The position numbers and the translations under genes were made by a program. The notes below the pieces were generated by a model that ran no database searches, was not told the origin of the DNA, and saw only the letters and a list, made by a program, of their open reading frames with translations. From IDS-8 sp964424805 (lineage in GTDB: Bacteria > Pseudomonadota > Gammaproteobacteria > Steroidobacterales > Woeseiaceae), in NCBI GenBank assembly GCA_964424805.1, contig CAYRKH010000003.1, positions 1-64,000 on the forward strand: a DNA stretch of 64,000 nt, written 5' to 3'. Shown here piece after piece: positions 25,939 to 34,725 of this stretch (its first letter is position 1; each line of letters begins with the position of its first letter).

Positions 25939-27288
25939 ATGCCACTAACCGCGCTCGCATTCCTTCTATTTTTTTGTGTCGGATTGATGGCGGCGCTTGC
26001 TGTCCGGCCGGTGTATGGCCTGTACACCTATGTGGCCGTTTTCTACTTGCATCCACCTTCTCGCTGGTGGGGAGGGGCTATACCCGACCTCCGTTGGTCT
26101 CTTTCTGCTGCAGCAGTCACTTTTATTGCTCTTTATTTACATCGGCAAAAGCTCCAGCCGGAGCGGAATTTTCACCAATCGACAGTGATCCGGCTGTTTC
26201 TGCTTTACGTTGTTTGGATGTGGCTGCAATGGCCTTGGGTAGCGTCACCAACCCATGGGGACGGCGTTGTCCTCTTTACCAAGTACGCCATATTGATGTA
26301 CCTCATCTACAAGCTAATAGATAATGAGCGGGACTTTTATGGTTTTTGTTTGGTGCACGTCTTAGGTTGCGCGTATTTCGGATGGCTGGTCTACATAGCA
26401 CCGCCCGGTGGGCGGCTGGAAGGCGTGGGCGGGCCGGGGGTGGATGATGCGAATTCTCTTGCCATGCACCTCTCAACCGGGCTTATGTTCGCATCATTTA
26501 TGATGCTGGCATCGAAAGGCTGGATTCGTTGGGTGATCCTGGGAGCCATACCCTTTATTCTGAATGGAATTATTCAAACGCAAACCCGGGGCGCCATAGT
26601 GGGTCTGTTCCTGGGGGCGCTCGTTACGGTTTATCTGAAACCCCGAAAGTACGCCCGCACCTATTATGCTTTGGCAGGGTTAGGCGTCCTGGCTTTTCTG
26701 TTTGCTGCCAACGAAGTTTTCCTGGATCGGATGCAGACGTTGACGGCTGCTACGACTGACGAGGTTGAATGGGACAACAGCGCAGCCAGTCGGGTAGCGA
26801 TTGTCAAGGCGCAGCTCCGAATGTTCGCTGATAATCCTATGGGGGTTGGTCATCAAGGAACGGCGTTCCTCAGTCGTCAATACCTTGATGAGCGTTGGCT
26901 TGCATATGACTCTGGTGATCGTGCCTCGCACAATACGATTATGTCTGTACTGGTAGACCAAGGGATTCCGGGAATCCTGCTTATTTCCATTCTCATCATC
27001 ACAGCATGGAAAATGCTTGTTCGAATGAAGCGCATGGACGTTTTGGGCCTCCCTGATCAACTGGGCTTGTACAGAACAATGATTGGAGGTTCGTTAGTCA
27101 CGATCCTCGGCGCCGGGATGTTCGCACAGAATCTGAAAGCTGAGGTATGGATCTGGAATCTGGTTCTTCTCGTCGTTCTCTACGAGATTTCAAGGGCTTC
27201 GGCCGCCGACCCGATCCATTCAGAAGCTCATGATCGAGAGCAGGCGGTTAGTGAGAAGCTACGCCGTTCCAGTCGAATCGTGAGATAA
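25939..27288 (+). CDS. O-antigen ligase/Wzy-type polymerase
   Basis: 449-residue inner-membrane protein with about ten to eleven hydrophobic segments beginning MPLTALAFLLFFCVGLMAALAV. The signature of the Wzy_C/O-antigen ligase superfamily is the large periplasmic loop with SAASRVAIVKAQLRMFADNPMGVGHQGTAF and GDRASHNTIMSVLVDQGIPG, including the conserved R and H residues. The N-terminus (VYGLYTYVAVFYLHPPSRWW) resembles the exosortase-A-associated O-glycosylation ligase (TIGR03097) in general plan. It would polymerise repeat units or transfer glycan to protein or lipid; the sequence cannot separate these. A 93-base gap precedes it. Confidence 0.87.
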   Translation: MPLTALAFLLFFCVGLMAALAVRPVYGLYTYVAVFYLHPPSRWWGGAIPDLRWSLSAAAVTFIALYLHRQKLQPERNFHQSTVIRLFLLYVVWMWLQWPWVASPTHGDGVVLFTKYAILMYLIYKLIDNERDFYGFCLVHVLGCAYFGWLVYIAPPGGRLEGVGGPGVDDANSLAMHLSTGLMFASFMMLASKGWIRWVILGAIPFILNGIIQTQTRGAIVGLFLGALVTVYLKPRKYARTYYALAGLGVLAFLFAANEVFLDRMQTLTAATTDEVEWDNSAASRVAIVKAQLRMFADNPMGVGHQGTAFLSRQYLDERWLAYDSGDRASHNTIMSVLVDQGIPGILLISILIITAWKMLVRMKRMDVLGLPDQLGLYRTMIGGSLVTILGAGMFAQNLKAEVWIWNLVLLVVLYEISRASAADPIHSEAHDREQAVSEKLRRSSRIVR

Positions 27289-27309
27289 CGGGCGAGCCTG
27301 GTTCTACAC

Positions 27310-27325
27310 GGAAGTACGCACTTCC
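27310..27325. terminator. Small inverted repeat between convergent genes
   Basis: GGAAGT-ACGC-ACTTCC forms a perfect six-base-pair hairpin with a four-base loop in the 59 bases between the polymerase (+) and the next glycosyltransferase (-). There is no T-run, so it is at most a weak bidirectional terminator. Confidence 0.3.
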
Positions 27326-27347
27326 AAAGCAGTGCGTTGCCCAAGCG

Positions 27348-28481
27348 CTAAGAATACTGGTCGATGATACTGGCAATCTCTTTTGCCTTGGCAGCCCAAG
27401 AGTGGCTTTCTGCCCGTTCTCTCAAGGCAACAGGATTTTCGCCGTTACAGGCGTTGAGCTGCTCTTCGATGGCCGCGTCCCATTCATCGATTGCGGTCGG
27501 CACTTCCAGCGCCCCCGGTATTCTTTGCAGCGTTGGTAATGCCGAGGAAACCACAGGAACACCCATCGCCCAGTACTGGTACAGTTTGAGAGGGGATTCG
27601 ATGAACTTCGCCCATCCGGACAGGCAATATGGAATGATCCCCACATCGAAGCCCGAGATCATTGATGCTGCGTTATTGATCGGTACGCCGCCCAGGAAAT
27701 GGACGTTTTTCAAGGTTCTGATCGTTTTATACCCAGTCGTTTCTTTCCAGTTCCCCGACCCTTCGAAACCGACAAAAACAAGCTGCCACTCCGGTCGTTT
27801 CGTGAATAGTGAGAGAAGCAGGTCGAAGTCTATTTTGTCGTTGATTACCCCCAAGTTGCCGATTATTGGCCGCTTGATCTCCGTGATCGTAGCCGCCGCC
27901 TTAATGGTGCTCCGATCGGGAAACGCCGGGAGGAACACTCCATTGCTGACTACGTGAGAATTTGGGTGTGCGAGTGCCTGGGCAATTTCATTGTGCGGCG
28001 TGATAACCACGTCTGCGATTCGACAAAGCTCTTTTTCTTCCTGGACTATCTGGTGGGTTTGGTTGAAGAAATGCCTGAACATGTCATAGGGATGATAGAC
28101 AAGGACATCATAAGATAGTCGTTTTACGACCTGAACGAACTCGGGATGCCATGCGTAGACGATACGTCGTTCCGCGGTGTCCAACTGCCGCTGCAGTCGC
28201 CGAATATATGCGTTCGAAAACTCCCGATCGAGTGCCGAGTAGCGGTACGTTCGCGGCCATACCGGGTTCAGTATCCTTAGTTCTGATGGTGCGGGAAACG
28301 GTGCCGCAGCCCTTTTCCTGAAAAACTCCCTGATGTTCAGAACAGAGCGAAGATCATCTCGCTCGATCGCATAGACCACCTTGATAAGACTGGCAAGTTC
28401 GTACATCAGGAACTGGCGGCTGGTCCAGTATGGCCAGTTCCATGCTGAAGTACTTAGTGAAAGGATTACGGAATCAGTCAT
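27348..28481 (-). CDS. Glycosyltransferase (GT-B type)
   Basis: 377 residues from ATG 28481. The N-terminal half (SWNWPYWTSRQFLMYELAS, IVYAWHPEFVQVVKRL, VYHPYDMFRHFFN) and the donor half (VSNGVFLPAFPD, RPIIGNLGVINDKIDFDLL, FDVGIIPYCLSGWAKFIESPLKLYQYWAMGVPVVSSALP) follow the GT-B plan used by EPS transferases of the GumK/TagE-like broad class. It is convergent with the polymerase and lies 82 bases downstream of the minus-strand flippase, so those two may share a transcript. Sugar unknown. Confidence 0.85.
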   Translation of the reverse strand: MTDSVILSLSTSAWNWPYWTSRQFLMYELASLIKVVYAIERDDLRSVLNIREFFRKRAAAPFPAPSELRILNPVWPRTYRYSALDREFSNAYIRRLQRQLDTAERRIVYAWHPEFVQVVKRLSYDVLVYHPYDMFRHFFNQTHQIVQEEKELCRIADVVITPHNEIAQALAHPNSHVVSNGVFLPAFPDRSTIKAAATITEIKRPIIGNLGVINDKIDFDLLLSLFTKRPEWQLVFVGFEGSGNWKETTGYKTIRTLKNVHFLGGVPINNAASMISGFDVGIIPYCLSGWAKFIESPLKLYQYWAMGVPVVSSALPTLQRIPGALEVPTAIDEWDAAIEEQLNACNGENPVALRERAESHSWAAKAKEIASIIDQYS

Positions 28482-28563
28482 CTCGTACCTGGGCAGACAG
28501 CATGGAGCGAAGAACTGTCAGGACGAAGCGGGTCTTGTTCTTCCTTGGTCATTTTACTTTGTA

Positions 28564-30063
28564 CTACAAAGCAGACGGGTGAGATTGTTGTCGACCGCTG
28601 CGCATCTTTGCAATAGCGAACATCAGCAGCCTGTACTCGGCGCTCGTGGGACGGCCGCTGATTACCCAAAGGCCGAATAGCGAAAACAGGTAGAGGATTG
28701 CGCCTAGCGGAACCAGGATGGCGAGCTGTGCCCAGGGTCCAAAGGACCCCTCGAATCCTGGAATTGCCGCAATTGCACTAATTGAGGCGTACATGAGCAC
28801 GCTGCATGACACCGGGCGCCAAATTACCCCCATTAGCTGCCGGTAGCGCAGCTGAACCTCGCGGCACACGTAGAAATATACTAGCGGCGTGATCAGGATA
28901 GTTGTGCCCAGGTACGCAGCCGCAACGCCGGTGGGCCCGTGAAGTAGCGCAAGAGCAATTGCGGAAGTTATCAACACGAGAATATTGACAACGCCGATCC
29001 AGGTGATCAGGTGTGGCTTGCCGATCGCATTGAATACAGATGCCGTGTTCGAATGGATGGCGTTGATACCACCGTACACTGCAAGAATCCCGACAATCGG
29101 TCCTGCCGCCACCCATTTGCTGCCCAGGAAAAAGTCGACCAGGGGGGTTGAGATCGCGGCAATTCCAAACCCGGCAGGCAAAGCGACAATCGCGATAACA
29201 GACAACACATCCAGGTAGCTTTGGCGCAAGTCCGCGATGTTGCTCGAGAGCTTGGAATAACCTGGGAATACAACACGGTTTATGGGTGCCACAAGCTCCG
29301 TCGTCGGTAATGTTGATATCTCGTAGGCGACGGTGAAAATACCAAGTGACGATGTGCCCGATATCCTGCCGATAATAAAGTCGGGTGAGCGCTGGCGGAG
29401 AAAGTTGACGACGTTGTTCAGCATCAGCCACTTAGAAAACGAGAATAGTTCCGGGACGGCGGCGACCGAAAATCTTGGCCGGAACGGGTGCAGCACATAG
29501 CTCAGGATCACGCCCAGGAAGTTACCGAGCACCATGCCGGCAATCAGCGCCCAGTAACTGCGCAGCAGGAATGCAAGCGGTATTGTGACGAGGAACCCGG
29601 CGACTTTCTGGGAGAGCATGAGGATGAAATCCTGGCGAAAGTCAAGCTCCTTGCGAAAGTAGACGATGCCGATGTTCTCGAAGCCCTGGATCAGGAATCC
29701 GGCGGCGAGAACATAGATAACGGCCTCCAGCCGCGGCTCCCGATAGAAGGTCGCAGCAGGCGCTGCCAGAAGCATCAATACGACGGTCAGCAGAACATAG
29801 AACATTACGTTCAATGTCCAGGCGGAATCGAAGTAACTGCGGTCGGCATCCTGCTTCTGGATGAGGGGGATGTCGAAACTGAAGGCAGTTGCGAGCTGCA
29901 GGAACGCGATTATGGAAGTCGCCATCGCGATCAGTCCAAAATCCGCCGGCACCAGCAGCCGCGCAAGGATCACGGTACTGATCAGCCCGATCCCACGAAC
30001 CAGGATTCGCAGGAGGCCCATCCACAGGGCCCCCCGAGCCATTTGGCGATTGAGCTTATTCAA
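28564..30063 (-). CDS. Wzx-type polysaccharide flippase (WzxC-like), copy 1
   Basis: 499 residues with about twelve to fourteen hydrophobic segments. The N-terminus (ALWMGLLRILVRGIGLISTVILARLLVPADFGLIAMATS) and RSPDFIIGRISGTSSLGIFTVAYEISTLPTTELVAPINRVVFPGYSKL are typical of the WzxC/polysaccharide transporter family in the MOP superfamily, which moves lipid-linked repeat units across the inner membrane. The start could be TTG 30063 or ATG 30042; neither has a strong ribosome-binding site. A clear paralogue occurs at 46552-48009. Divergent from the fourth amidotransferase. Confidence 0.92.
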   Translation of the reverse strand: MNKLNRQMARGALWMGLLRILVRGIGLISTVILARLLVPADFGLIAMATSIIAFLQLATAFSFDIPLIQKQDADRSYFDSAWTLNVMFYVLLTVVLMLLAAPAATFYREPRLEAVIYVLAAGFLIQGFENIGIVYFRKELDFRQDFILMLSQKVAGFLVTIPLAFLLRSYWALIAGMVLGNFLGVILSYVLHPFRPRFSVAAVPELFSFSKWLMLNNVVNFLRQRSPDFIIGRISGTSSLGIFTVAYEISTLPTTELVAPINRVVFPGYSKLSSNIADLRQSYLDVLSVIAIVALPAGFGIAAISTPLVDFFLGSKWVAAGPIVGILAVYGGINAIHSNTASVFNAIGKPHLITWIGVVNILVLITSAIALALLHGPTGVAAAYLGTTILITPLVYFYVCREVQLRYRQLMGVIWRPVSCSVLMYASISAIAAIPGFEGSFGPWAQLAILVPLGAILYLFSLFGLWVISGRPTSAEYRLLMFAIAKMRSGRQQSHPSAL

Positions 30064-30233
30064 GAGTCAGGTCCATTCCCATGACGGCTGGTGCATCCCG
30101 CACCAGGGGGCGCATGATGCCACTTCCGAGGCTTCGAACCGAGGATTACCGTCCGCTTTCCGCCAGGTGCCGCTGCGAGCCGGTCACGGGGGCTTCTGTG
30201 AGTAATTTCGCAGACCACGTGCCAAAACACCTT

Positions 30234-30239
30234 TATACT
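30234..30239 (+). promoter_or_regulatory. Possible -10 element
   Basis: TATACT in an AT-rich stretch in the 228-base divergent region between the flippase and the fourth amidotransferase. No good -35 lies 17 bases upstream, so this is a weak call. Confidence 0.25.
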
Positions 30240-30291
30240 TCGCAAGTTGCATCTAGTGAACGGCGCCGAGACGCCGACTGGACCCTGAACT

Positions 30292-32232
30292 ATGTGCGGT
30301 ATCGCCGGTATATGGCATCGGAATATGCGTCCGGCGGACGCCGCCGCTGTGCAAAGGATGACGGCTGCCCTGACGCACCGCGGTCCCGATGAGGAGGGTT
30401 ACCACCTGGAGCCCGGCATCGGGCTAGGGCACCGTCGCCTGTCGATCATCGATCTTTCCACGGGGCAGCAGCCGCTGTCCAACGAGGACGGCACCGTCTG
30501 GGTGGCTTTCAACGGCGAGATTTTCAACTATCTCGAGCTGCGCGCGGACCTCGAGAAGCGGGGACACACCTTCAGGACGACCAGCGATACGGAAACCCTC
30601 GTCCACCTGTACGAGGAAAAGGGCCTGGACTTCGTGGAGTACCTGAATGGGCAGTTTGCAATTGCCCTTTGGGATCGGATGCGCCGCCGGCTAGTGTTGG
30701 TCCGCGACCGGGTAGGAATCCGGCCGCTGTTTCATGCCACCCTTACCGACGGGACGGTCCTGTTCGGCTCCGAGATGAAGGCGCTGTTTGCACACGGAGA
30801 GCTGGACGCCGAAATCGACCTGGTTGCGCTGGGGCAGATTTCGACGTTTTGGGTGACCATACCGCCGCGCACTCCGTTCCGCGGGGTCGAGGAACTGGCG
30901 CCCGGCACAATGATGGTACTGGAAGAGAGTCGTCGCAGCGAGCGCCGCTATTGGCGCTACGACTTCCCCCCGGAACACGAGTATGAGGACCGTCCGTTCA
31001 GCGATTGGAGCGATCAGGTCCGGGCATTGCTCCACGATGCTGTTCGCCTGCAGTTGCGCTCCGATGTGTCGGTCGCGGCTTACCTGAGCGGAGGGCTGGA
31101 TTCCTCCATCCTCACGTCGTTGGTCAAGCGCTTTCACAACAACGACTTGACGACATTCTCCGTTGCATTCAGTGACGCACGTTTCGACGAGCGCGAGTTT
31201 CAGCGCGAGATGGTCGCCCATCTAGGGACCGATCACCGAGAGATCGAGGTGAGCGGGGCAGAAATCGGAGAGGCCTTCGCCGACGTAATCTGGTTCGCCG
31301 AGCGGCCAATGATGCGTACCGCCCCTGCACCGCTGCTGGCGTTGTCCGGACTGGTGCGCAACAGTGGAACGAAGGTCGTGCTCACGGGGGAAGGTGCGGA
31401 CGAAGTGTTCGCCGGCTACAACGTGTTTCGTGAGGATAAGGCAAGGCGCTTCTGGGCGCGAAACCCCGATTCAGCATGGCGGCCGATGCTGTTGTCCAGT
31501 CTTTATGCCTACGTCGAACGGGACGCCCGCGCGGAAGCCTTCTGGCGCCTGTTCTTCCGGAAGGGGCTGGAGAATACGTCAGACGCGTATTATTCGCACC
31601 GGATACGCTGGCAGAATACAGCGCATACTAAAGCACTGTTCGCGCCGTCTGTTCGCGAAGCGATGCAAAGCGATGACGACATGATATCAGAGCTCGAGGG
31701 ATACCTGGATCCGGGGCGTGCGCACTGGCATCCGCTATGCCGGGCACAGTACCTCGAGATGTCGCTGTTTCTGCCGAATTATCTTCTGAATTCACAGGGC
31801 GATCGTATGATGATGGCCAACTCAGTAGAGGGGCGCGTGCCTTTCCTGGATCACCGGGTCATAGAGCTGGCGGCGCGTATTCCACCGAAATTCAAGCTGC
31901 GGGGTATGAACGAGAAGTACATCCTGAAAAGGGCATTCGCCGATCTGCTGCCACCGGCAATCGGCCAGCGGCCCAAGCAGCCCTACCGGGCGCCGATCGC
32001 TACCTGCCTTGCAGGTAAAGCAAGCCTTGTTGGCAAGTTGCTGCAGGAGGACGAACTCGAAAGGACAGGCCTGGTATCGGTACCTGCTGCCCGACGGCTG
32101 ATGCAGAAGGCAGACAGCGGGGCGATGAGTGAACGTGACGAGATGGGGCTGGCGACCGTCGCTTCACTCCAGTTGCTGCACCATCACTTTATAGCGAAGT
32201 CTGGCCGGCCTGGCCTGAGGGCCACGGCATGA
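30292..32232 (+). CDS. Asparagine synthase-type amidotransferase (fourth copy)
   Basis: 646 residues. Cys2 in MCGIAGIWHRNMRPAD, HRGPDEEGYHLEPGIGLGHR, RRLSIID, NGEIFNY, PP-loop SGGLDSS at 266-272, TGEGADEVFAGYNVF and NSVEGRVPFLDHRVIELA: both domains look intact. As with the other copies it probably amidates a carboxylate of an EPS sugar or its decoration, using glutamine and ATP. It starts directly at ATG 30292 and overlaps the next acyltransferase by four bases, so amidation and acylation may act on the same sugar. Copies at 3751 and 8377 are similar in plan. Confidence 0.93.
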   Translation: MCGIAGIWHRNMRPADAAAVQRMTAALTHRGPDEEGYHLEPGIGLGHRRLSIIDLSTGQQPLSNEDGTVWVAFNGEIFNYLELRADLEKRGHTFRTTSDTETLVHLYEEKGLDFVEYLNGQFAIALWDRMRRRLVLVRDRVGIRPLFHATLTDGTVLFGSEMKALFAHGELDAEIDLVALGQISTFWVTIPPRTPFRGVEELAPGTMMVLEESRRSERRYWRYDFPPEHEYEDRPFSDWSDQVRALLHDAVRLQLRSDVSVAAYLSGGLDSSILTSLVKRFHNNDLTTFSVAFSDARFDEREFQREMVAHLGTDHREIEVSGAEIGEAFADVIWFAERPMMRTAPAPLLALSGLVRNSGTKVVLTGEGADEVFAGYNVFREDKARRFWARNPDSAWRPMLLSSLYAYVERDARAEAFWRLFFRKGLENTSDAYYSHRIRWQNTAHTKALFAPSVREAMQSDDDMISELEGYLDPGRAHWHPLCRAQYLEMSLFLPNYLLNSQGDRMMMANSVEGRVPFLDHRVIELAARIPPKFKLRGMNEKYILKRAFADLLPPAIGQRPKQPYRAPIATCLAGKASLVGKLLQEDELERTGLVSVPAARRLMQKADSGAMSERDEMGLATVASLQLLHHHFIAKSGRPGLRATA

Positions 32233-32822
32233 GCGAAGTTCCAAAATGGAAGCGGACTTATTGGAAGTACCATTGGAAAATGAGAGTACTGGCGTACTGG
32301 ATTTCAGCCGGCATCCCGGGGAAGCTCGGAATACGCCTGCGCCCGCTCGTATTCCGCCATGTGCTGAAGAGCATGGGAACCAACGTCGTTTTCCAGCGGA
32401 ACATGCGCTTGATCATGCCGGACAATATCTCGATCGGTTCCCACTGCAACTTCGCGCAGGATGTCTTCATCACCGGTGGGGGTGGGGTCACGATCGGGGA
32501 CTGGGTTGGATTCGGGCCGGGCACCAAGATCTGGTCGATCAACCATCGTTTCGATGACCCGGACCGCCCGTGGTTGCTGCAGGGACATGAGCTCAAGCCG
32601 GTAGTGATTGAAGATGATGTCTGGCTGGGTGCCAATGTATTCGTGGCCCCAGGGGTCACGATAGGGCGAGGTGCCATCGTTTCCGCAGGTACGGTGGTGA
32701 ACAAGAACATTCCCCCATTCGCCCTGGTCAGTGGGAACCCGGGACGCGTAATCGGGTGGCGCAAGAAAACTGAACCGGAGGGCGCTTCGGGAACGCGGGA
32801 AGCTGCTGCTGTACCGAGGTAG
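32229..32822 (+). CDS. Acyltransferase, left-handed beta-helix (hexapeptide repeat)
   Basis: 197 residues. The hexapeptide-repeat core runs from about residue 57 (NISIGSHCNFAQDVFITGGG) to 175, with GVTIGDWVGFGPGTKIWSINHRF, where the His is the expected catalytic base. VVIEDDVWLGANVFVAPGVTIGRGAIVSAGTVV and the closing NPGRVIGWRKK are standard for O-acetyltransferases of the WcaF/maltose-O-acetyltransferase type. The ATGA overlap with the amidotransferase points to coupled translation. Probably O-acetylates the EPS or its precursor. Confidence 0.92.
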   Translation: MSEVPKWKRTYWKYHWKMRVLAYWISAGIPGKLGIRLRPLVFRHVLKSMGTNVVFQRNMRLIMPDNISIGSHCNFAQDVFITGGGGVTIGDWVGFGPGTKIWSINHRFDDPDRPWLLQGHELKPVVIEDDVWLGANVFVAPGVTIGRGAIVSAGTVVNKNIPPFALVSGNPGRVIGWRKKTEPEGASGTREAAAVPR

Positions 32823-32943
32823 CATTGTTGCCTACACGAAGGTTGAAGAAGAAGAAGACCACGAAGCAGCCACGGCGGGATGTGGGAAGGTTTTGTTAGC
32901 CCGCATACGGCCAGTGAGCTACGTGAGCGAGGCGGAGTAGAAG

Positions 32944-33711
32944 GTGGATATAAAATCGGTCGCAGAGGATCTGCGCATCGTGTCGAAAGCGCGCATTCTG
33001 TTCGGCCACCAGTCGGTGGGTCGCAACATCCTCGCGGGCCTCGCAAGCCTGTCAGAGGAAGCCGGCGTGCCGCTGCGCATCATCGAGGTCACCGGAGCTT
33101 CCCCGGATATAACGCCGGGTGTCTTTCACTCGAACGTAGGTACGAACGGAGACCCTGATTCCAAATGTGAGATGTTTGGGCAACTCCTGATGGCTCTCGG
33201 CGAGCCGCAGTACGATGTTGCCATGATGAAGTTTTGCTACGTCGACCTCGGGCGGGACACGCCGCTTGAAGTAGCGGCGATGATCGATCGGTACGTTCGC
33301 CTGATCGACACCATTCAGGCGAAACGCTCGGATGTGCAACTCGTCCATGTCACGATGCCGCTGCGAGCAGACCCACCGGGCCGGAGAACCATGGTGAAAA
33401 GGTTCATCGGCATGTCGTTGCCCGGTGATGCCGACAACGTGCTGCGCAACGCCTTCAATGACGCCCTGCGGGCGCGATACGCAGGCGAACCGCTATTCGA
33501 CTTGGCGGCAGTGGAGTCCACCCTCCCTGACGGTAGCCGTGCTTCTTTCAAGCACGGAGGGGAGAAAATCTATACGCTTGCCGACCGGTATACGTACGAT
33601 GGCGGCCATCTCAATGAGCAGGCGCAGCGATTATCCGCGATTGCGTTCATTCGCACACTAGCAGATACGCTGGGGTCCAGGAGTGCGCGCCAGCAACTAG
33701 CGGAGTGGTAA
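32944..33711 (+). CDS. SGNH/GDSL-like hydrolase protein (uncertain)
   Basis: 255 residues from GTG 32944. The N-terminal RILFGHQSVGRNILAG has a Ser in a GxSxG-like turn. YDVAMMKFCYVDLGRDTP could be the second block with a possible Asn/Asp, and DGGHLNEQAQRLSA supplies the D-x-x-H motif that closes SGNH hydrolases. No signal peptide is visible. Within an EPS cluster such proteins often remove or add acetyl groups, and it follows the hexapeptide acyltransferase by 121 bases. The family call is weak; it may belong to an uncharacterised group. Confidence 0.6.
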   Translation: MDIKSVAEDLRIVSKARILFGHQSVGRNILAGLASLSEEAGVPLRIIEVTGASPDITPGVFHSNVGTNGDPDSKCEMFGQLLMALGEPQYDVAMMKFCYVDLGRDTPLEVAAMIDRYVRLIDTIQAKRSDVQLVHVTMPLRADPPGRRTMVKRFIGMSLPGDADNVLRNAFNDALRARYAGEPLFDLAAVESTLPDGSRASFKHGGEKIYTLADRYTYDGGHLNEQAQRLSAIAFIRTLADTLGSRSARQQLAEW

Positions 33712-33731
33712 GACGCCCCGTTGGCGGCGTC
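33712..33731. terminator. GC-rich inverted repeat between convergent genes
   Basis: GACGCC (33712-33717) pairs with GGCGTC (33726-33731) across an eight-base loop in the 18-base gap between the SGNH-like gene (+) and the NAD-synthase-like gene (-); the right arm overlaps the stop of the latter. No T-run, so termination is unproven. Confidence 0.35.
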
Positions 33732-34725
33732 AGACCTCCAGTTCCGAAACCTGCTCCACCAGCACCGGCCGCAAGTGCATATAGCGCGTGCCGCGGCGCT
33801 TCGACTCGATGTCCCGGTAGACGTTGGCCGCCTGCTCTTCGCTGACGCCGAGTGCTGCAGCGAGCTCGGCAGCCTCCCGCCCATGGTTGTAGGCCCATAG
33901 CGCCAGGTCCATCTGCTGGTAGGGCAGGGCAAAGTAGAACTCGTCCTGCCCCTGGGCCAGGCTGTAGGTATCTGTCGTCGGTACGGCGTTGGCGATCTCT
34001 TCGGGCAGGCCCATGTGGCGGGCCAACGCGTACACCTGGCTCTTGTAGAGGTGCGCGATCGGTTTGATGTCGGCGCTGCCGTCGCCGTTCTTGACGAAAA
34101 ACCCCTGGTCGTACTCGAGCCGGTTCGGCGTGCCGACAACCGCGTAGTTCAGGCGATCGGCATGAAAGTATTCCACGGTCTTGCGGATGCGCTGCTTGTA
34201 GTTGGTGGCTGCGACGATCTGCAGGTAATCCTGCAGGCTCAGGCGTTCCTCTTTGATCGCGCCATCGGGGTTTTGCACTACGAGGAAAAAGTGGTTCATC
34301 CGGCCCTCTAGGCCGCCGCGGATCACGATCTTGTTCTTCCAACCCTCTCCGTAGTCGGGGAACACCCGGCGAATCGCTTCATCGCGCCACCGATAGCAGC
34401 CGATTGCCTCCAGCGTCGCGGCAATGTCGTGGACTTCGTGCGCGATTCCGAGGTGGTCGACGAGCTGTCGACCCCGCTCCGTGCTGAAACCCGACGAATC
34501 CCTTTCGGGCAGGAGGAGTCCGAATACGCGCTTTGCTCCGACAGACCTTACCGCCAGCGCTGCACAAACCGAGCTGTCGATCCCGCCGGAGATGGCGACG
34601 ACGAGTCCGCGCCGCGACAGGTCGCCCGACAGGATCTCGCGCATACGGCGCGCAATGCTGTCAACCGCTTGTTCCTTGTCGAATTCCAGGACCCTGCTGT
34701 CGAGGGTTGGCGTTGCGTTATCCAT
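33730..34725 (-). CDS. NAD synthase family protein (NadE-like)
   Basis: 331-residue ATP-pyrophosphatase related to ammonia-dependent NAD synthase: PP-loop VVAISGGIDSSVCAALA, GTPNRLEYDQGFFVKNGDGSADIKPIAHLYKSQVYALARHMGL, and VPTTDTYSLAQGQDEFYF. No N-terminal glutamine-amidohydrolase (nitrilase-type) domain is present, so it would use free ammonia. In a cluster with an ACP and an AMP-forming ligase (eight-base overlap with the ligase), a role in an EPS-specific carboxylate amidation or in modifying an acyl group is more likely than general NAD supply; this is inference. ATG 34725 follows an AAAGG site. Confidence 0.88.
   Translation of the reverse strand: MDNATPTLDSRVLEFDKEQAVDSIARRMREILSGDLSRRGLVVAISGGIDSSVCAALAVRSVGAKRVFGLLLPERDSSGFSTERGRQLVDHLGIAHEVHDIAATLEAIGCYRWRDEAIRRVFPDYGEGWKNKIVIRGGLEGRMNHFFLVVQNPDGAIKEERLSLQDYLQIVAATNYKQRIRKTVEYFHADRLNYAVVGTPNRLEYDQGFFVKNGDGSADIKPIAHLYKSQVYALARHMGLPEEIANAVPTTDTYSLAQGQDEFYFALPYQQMDLALWAYNHGREAAELAAALGVSEEQAANVYRDIESKRRGTRYMHLRPVLVEQVSELEV

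Noticed and set aside
33730..34725. Housekeeping NAD synthase gene placed here by chance
   Set aside because: Overlaps of 8 and 22 bases with the ligase and ACP point to a functional unit, though a housekeeping role cannot be excluded without the rest of the genome.
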